In this document: positions 63,037 through 64,000 of the stretch, piece by piece
How the letters are laid out: the number at the start of each line of letters is the position of its first letter
Position numbering within the stretch: the first letter of the stretch is position 1
DNA from: Sulfurospirillum sp. SCADC
GTDB taxonomy: Bacteria; Campylobacterota; Campylobacteria; Campylobacterales; Sulfurospirillaceae
Length of the DNA stretch: 64,000 bases
Direction of reading: 5' to 3'
Assembly: GCF_000743525.1 (NCBI RefSeq)
Contig: NZ_JQGK01000006.1
Span: 83,223 to 147,222, forward strand
Notes under the pieces: model-generated
Seen by the model: only the letters and a program-made list of their open reading frames with translations
The model's database searches: none
Told to the model about the DNA's origin: nothing
Translations under genes and position numbers: made by a program

Positions 63037-63921
63037 ATGAAAATGATAGTTTTAGATACCGAAACCACGGGAATGTTTGAGAAAGATCGCATCTGCCAGC
63101 TCAGTTTTTTGGTCTTAAATGAGGAGTTTGAGATCGAAGAGGTTCACGATGACCTGTGCATGCCGCCTCTTCCTATCGCTTACGAAGCGATGGCGATCCA
63201 CCACATTACCCCTGAGATGGTTGAAGGTGAGCCTGCGTGCGTGCAAACGAAAGCCTACAAAAGGCTGTGTGAGTTGAACACGGTTTCCAACATTCTCGTC
63301 ATTCAAAATGCCGCATTTGACCTTGGAATGCTCGCCAAAGAGGGCTTTAACTCACAGATGAATCTCATCGACACCTTTCGCATCTTGCGCGCGCTTTACC
63401 CCAATGAAGGCTCTTTTAGCTTGCAATTTAAACGCTACCAATGGGGACTTTACAAACACGAAGAGGCATTGGCGAAGAAGCTTGGTATCACCATCAAAGC
63501 ACACGACGCGCTTGGCGATGTCATCGTGCTTAAACACCTCTTTGAACGCTTGTGCGAAGAACACTCCATCCCAAAAATGATCCTGCTCTGTTCCGAACCC
63601 ATCATCCTCAGTCACATCCCTTACGGCAAAAACCGAGGCAAAAAATTCATCGATGTCGCCAAAAGCGACCGCCAAGACCTCCACTATATGCTTAACGCCA
63701 ATGGACTTGACGAAGACATGAAAGCTTCCATACTTCATGCTCTTGAGAGTACCAAAGAAAGCGTCACGCTGACCATCAGCTTTGGCAAATACGCAGGCAA
63801 AACCCCTCTAGAAGTTTTAGAGATAGATCGTAACTATCTTGTATGGATGGTGACTAAGATGGATAATTTGAATGCAGAACTCAAAGAGGCGATAGAGAAG
63901 GTTTTGGTTTCGTATCCGTAA
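63037..63921 (+). CDS. DnaQ/exonuclease X-like 3'-5' exonuclease with two C-terminal FGKY-type repeats
   Basis: A 294-residue DEDDh exonuclease: D7 and E9 (VLDTETTG), D95 (NAAFDLGML), H156 and D161 (HDALGD). The tail has two related repeats, about 192-238 (IPYGKNRGKKFIDVAKSDRQ) and 245-290 (ISFGKYAGKTPLEVLEIDR), of the type found once in many exonuclease X or DUF3820 proteins. It may degrade single strands in repair or act on RNA. It is transcribed divergently from the FtsX permease gene. Confidence 0.85.
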   Translation: MKMIVLDTETTGMFEKDRICQLSFLVLNEEFEIEEVHDDLCMPPLPIAYEAMAIHHITPEMVEGEPACVQTKAYKRLCELNTVSNILVIQNAAFDLGMLAKEGFNSQMNLIDTFRILRALYPNEGSFSLQFKRYQWGLYKHEEALAKKLGITIKAHDALGDVIVLKHLFERLCEEHSIPKMILLCSEPIILSHIPYGKNRGKKFIDVAKSDRQDLHYMLNANGLDEDMKASILHALESTKESVTLTISFGKYAGKTPLEVLEIDRNYLVWMVTKMDNLNAELKEAIEKVLVSYP

Positions 63922-63943
63922 ACTCTTTACATGTAAAAGAGTT
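63921..63943 (+). terminator. Hairpin after the exonuclease gene, built around TTACATGTAA
   Basis: Eight-base stem AACTCTTT / AAAGAGTT encloses the palindrome, starting at the last base of the stop codon. Here the palindrome is the tip of a longer terminator-like structure. Confidence 0.6.
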
Positions 63944-63944
63944 C

Positions 63945-63973
63945 TTGACTTCCAAACCCTTTAAGTATATACT
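63945..63973 (+). promoter_or_regulatory. Strong sigma-70-like promoter at the right window edge
   Basis: TTGACT (63945-63950), 17-base spacer, TATACT (63968-63973). It points out of the window to the right; the gene it serves is not visible. Confidence 0.6.
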
Positions 63974-64000
63974 TTTAAACCCAAACTGCTAGTTAAACAG

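Noticed and set aside
62911..63092. Long N-terminal extension of the FtsX-type permease
   Set aside because: It has no family similarity and no Shine-Dalgarno; a TTG with AAAAGGA at 62910 gives the standard N-terminus.

Overview
The window is a compact, AT-leaning, gene-dense chromosomal segment from a Campylobacterota (epsilonproteobacterial) bacterium, most likely Sulfurospirillum or a close free-living relative. The evidence is the futalosine menaquinone gene mqnC, the blocks fliW/bamD/lon/rpsR/ssb/rpsF/holA/rnr, ilvC/minD/minE/deacetylase/dprA/ruvX and radA/ftsY/thioredoxin/cyclo-ligase/rny, whose order matches what I recall from Campylobacter, the short RecG, and the RibBA with a degenerate second half. 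No rRNA, CRISPR array, insertion sequence or phage structural gene is visible.

Layout. 1-5785: end of hemL, two membrane proteins, mqnC, an inactive-looking M16 peptidase, recG, and convergent hpf. 5876-12839: an AT-rich accessory block on the minus strand with a 1379-residue Calx-beta surface protein, three prepilin-like proteins (an MSHA/type IV pilus-like minor pilin set) and a MntA/HepT toxin-antitoxin pair. 12871-25927: core genes for flagellar assembly, outer membrane biogenesis, proteolysis, replication, RNA decay, branched-chain amino acids, division-site placement and DNA processing. 25937-29007: an apparent insert (TSUP exporter, YbaK-like protein, exported protein, serine dehydratase) before ruvX. 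29135-41746: metabolism, flagella, RecA-associated repair, SRP receptor, RNase Y, ABC exporter. 41801-42657: a divergent pair of a 34-residue ORF and an S24-type repressor with its own palindromic operator. 44477-51429: a signalling island with a response regulator, a receiver-GGDEF-EAL protein, two paralogous histidine kinases and a FIST sensor. 51512-53610: YbaK and three small membrane proteins, two of them divergent paralogues. 53667-53959: initiator tRNA-Met and tRNA-Gln behind a consensus promoter, with a tRNA-like sequence in the leader. 54003-63921: ribBA, a Kef-type antiporter, a histidine kinase without ATPase domain, a phosphoesterase, a YceI / membrane protein / heme-copper-oxidase-like / ABC-FtsX cluster and a DnaQ-like exonuclease.

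The most unusual signal crosses all of this. The perfect 10-base palindrome TTACATGTAA occurs 36 times in 64 kb by hand count, where well under one copy is expected by chance. It lies inside reading frames, at convergent gene ends and just upstream of Shine-Dalgarno sequences. It behaves like a genome-wide iterated palindrome (comparable in style to cyanobacterial HIP1 or to DNA-uptake words), not like the site of one regulon. Second-rank candidates are the giant-adhesin/minor-pilin cluster, the S24 repressor pair, a dispersed repeat of about 75 bp, the tRNA-like leader and the heme-copper-like respiratory cluster.
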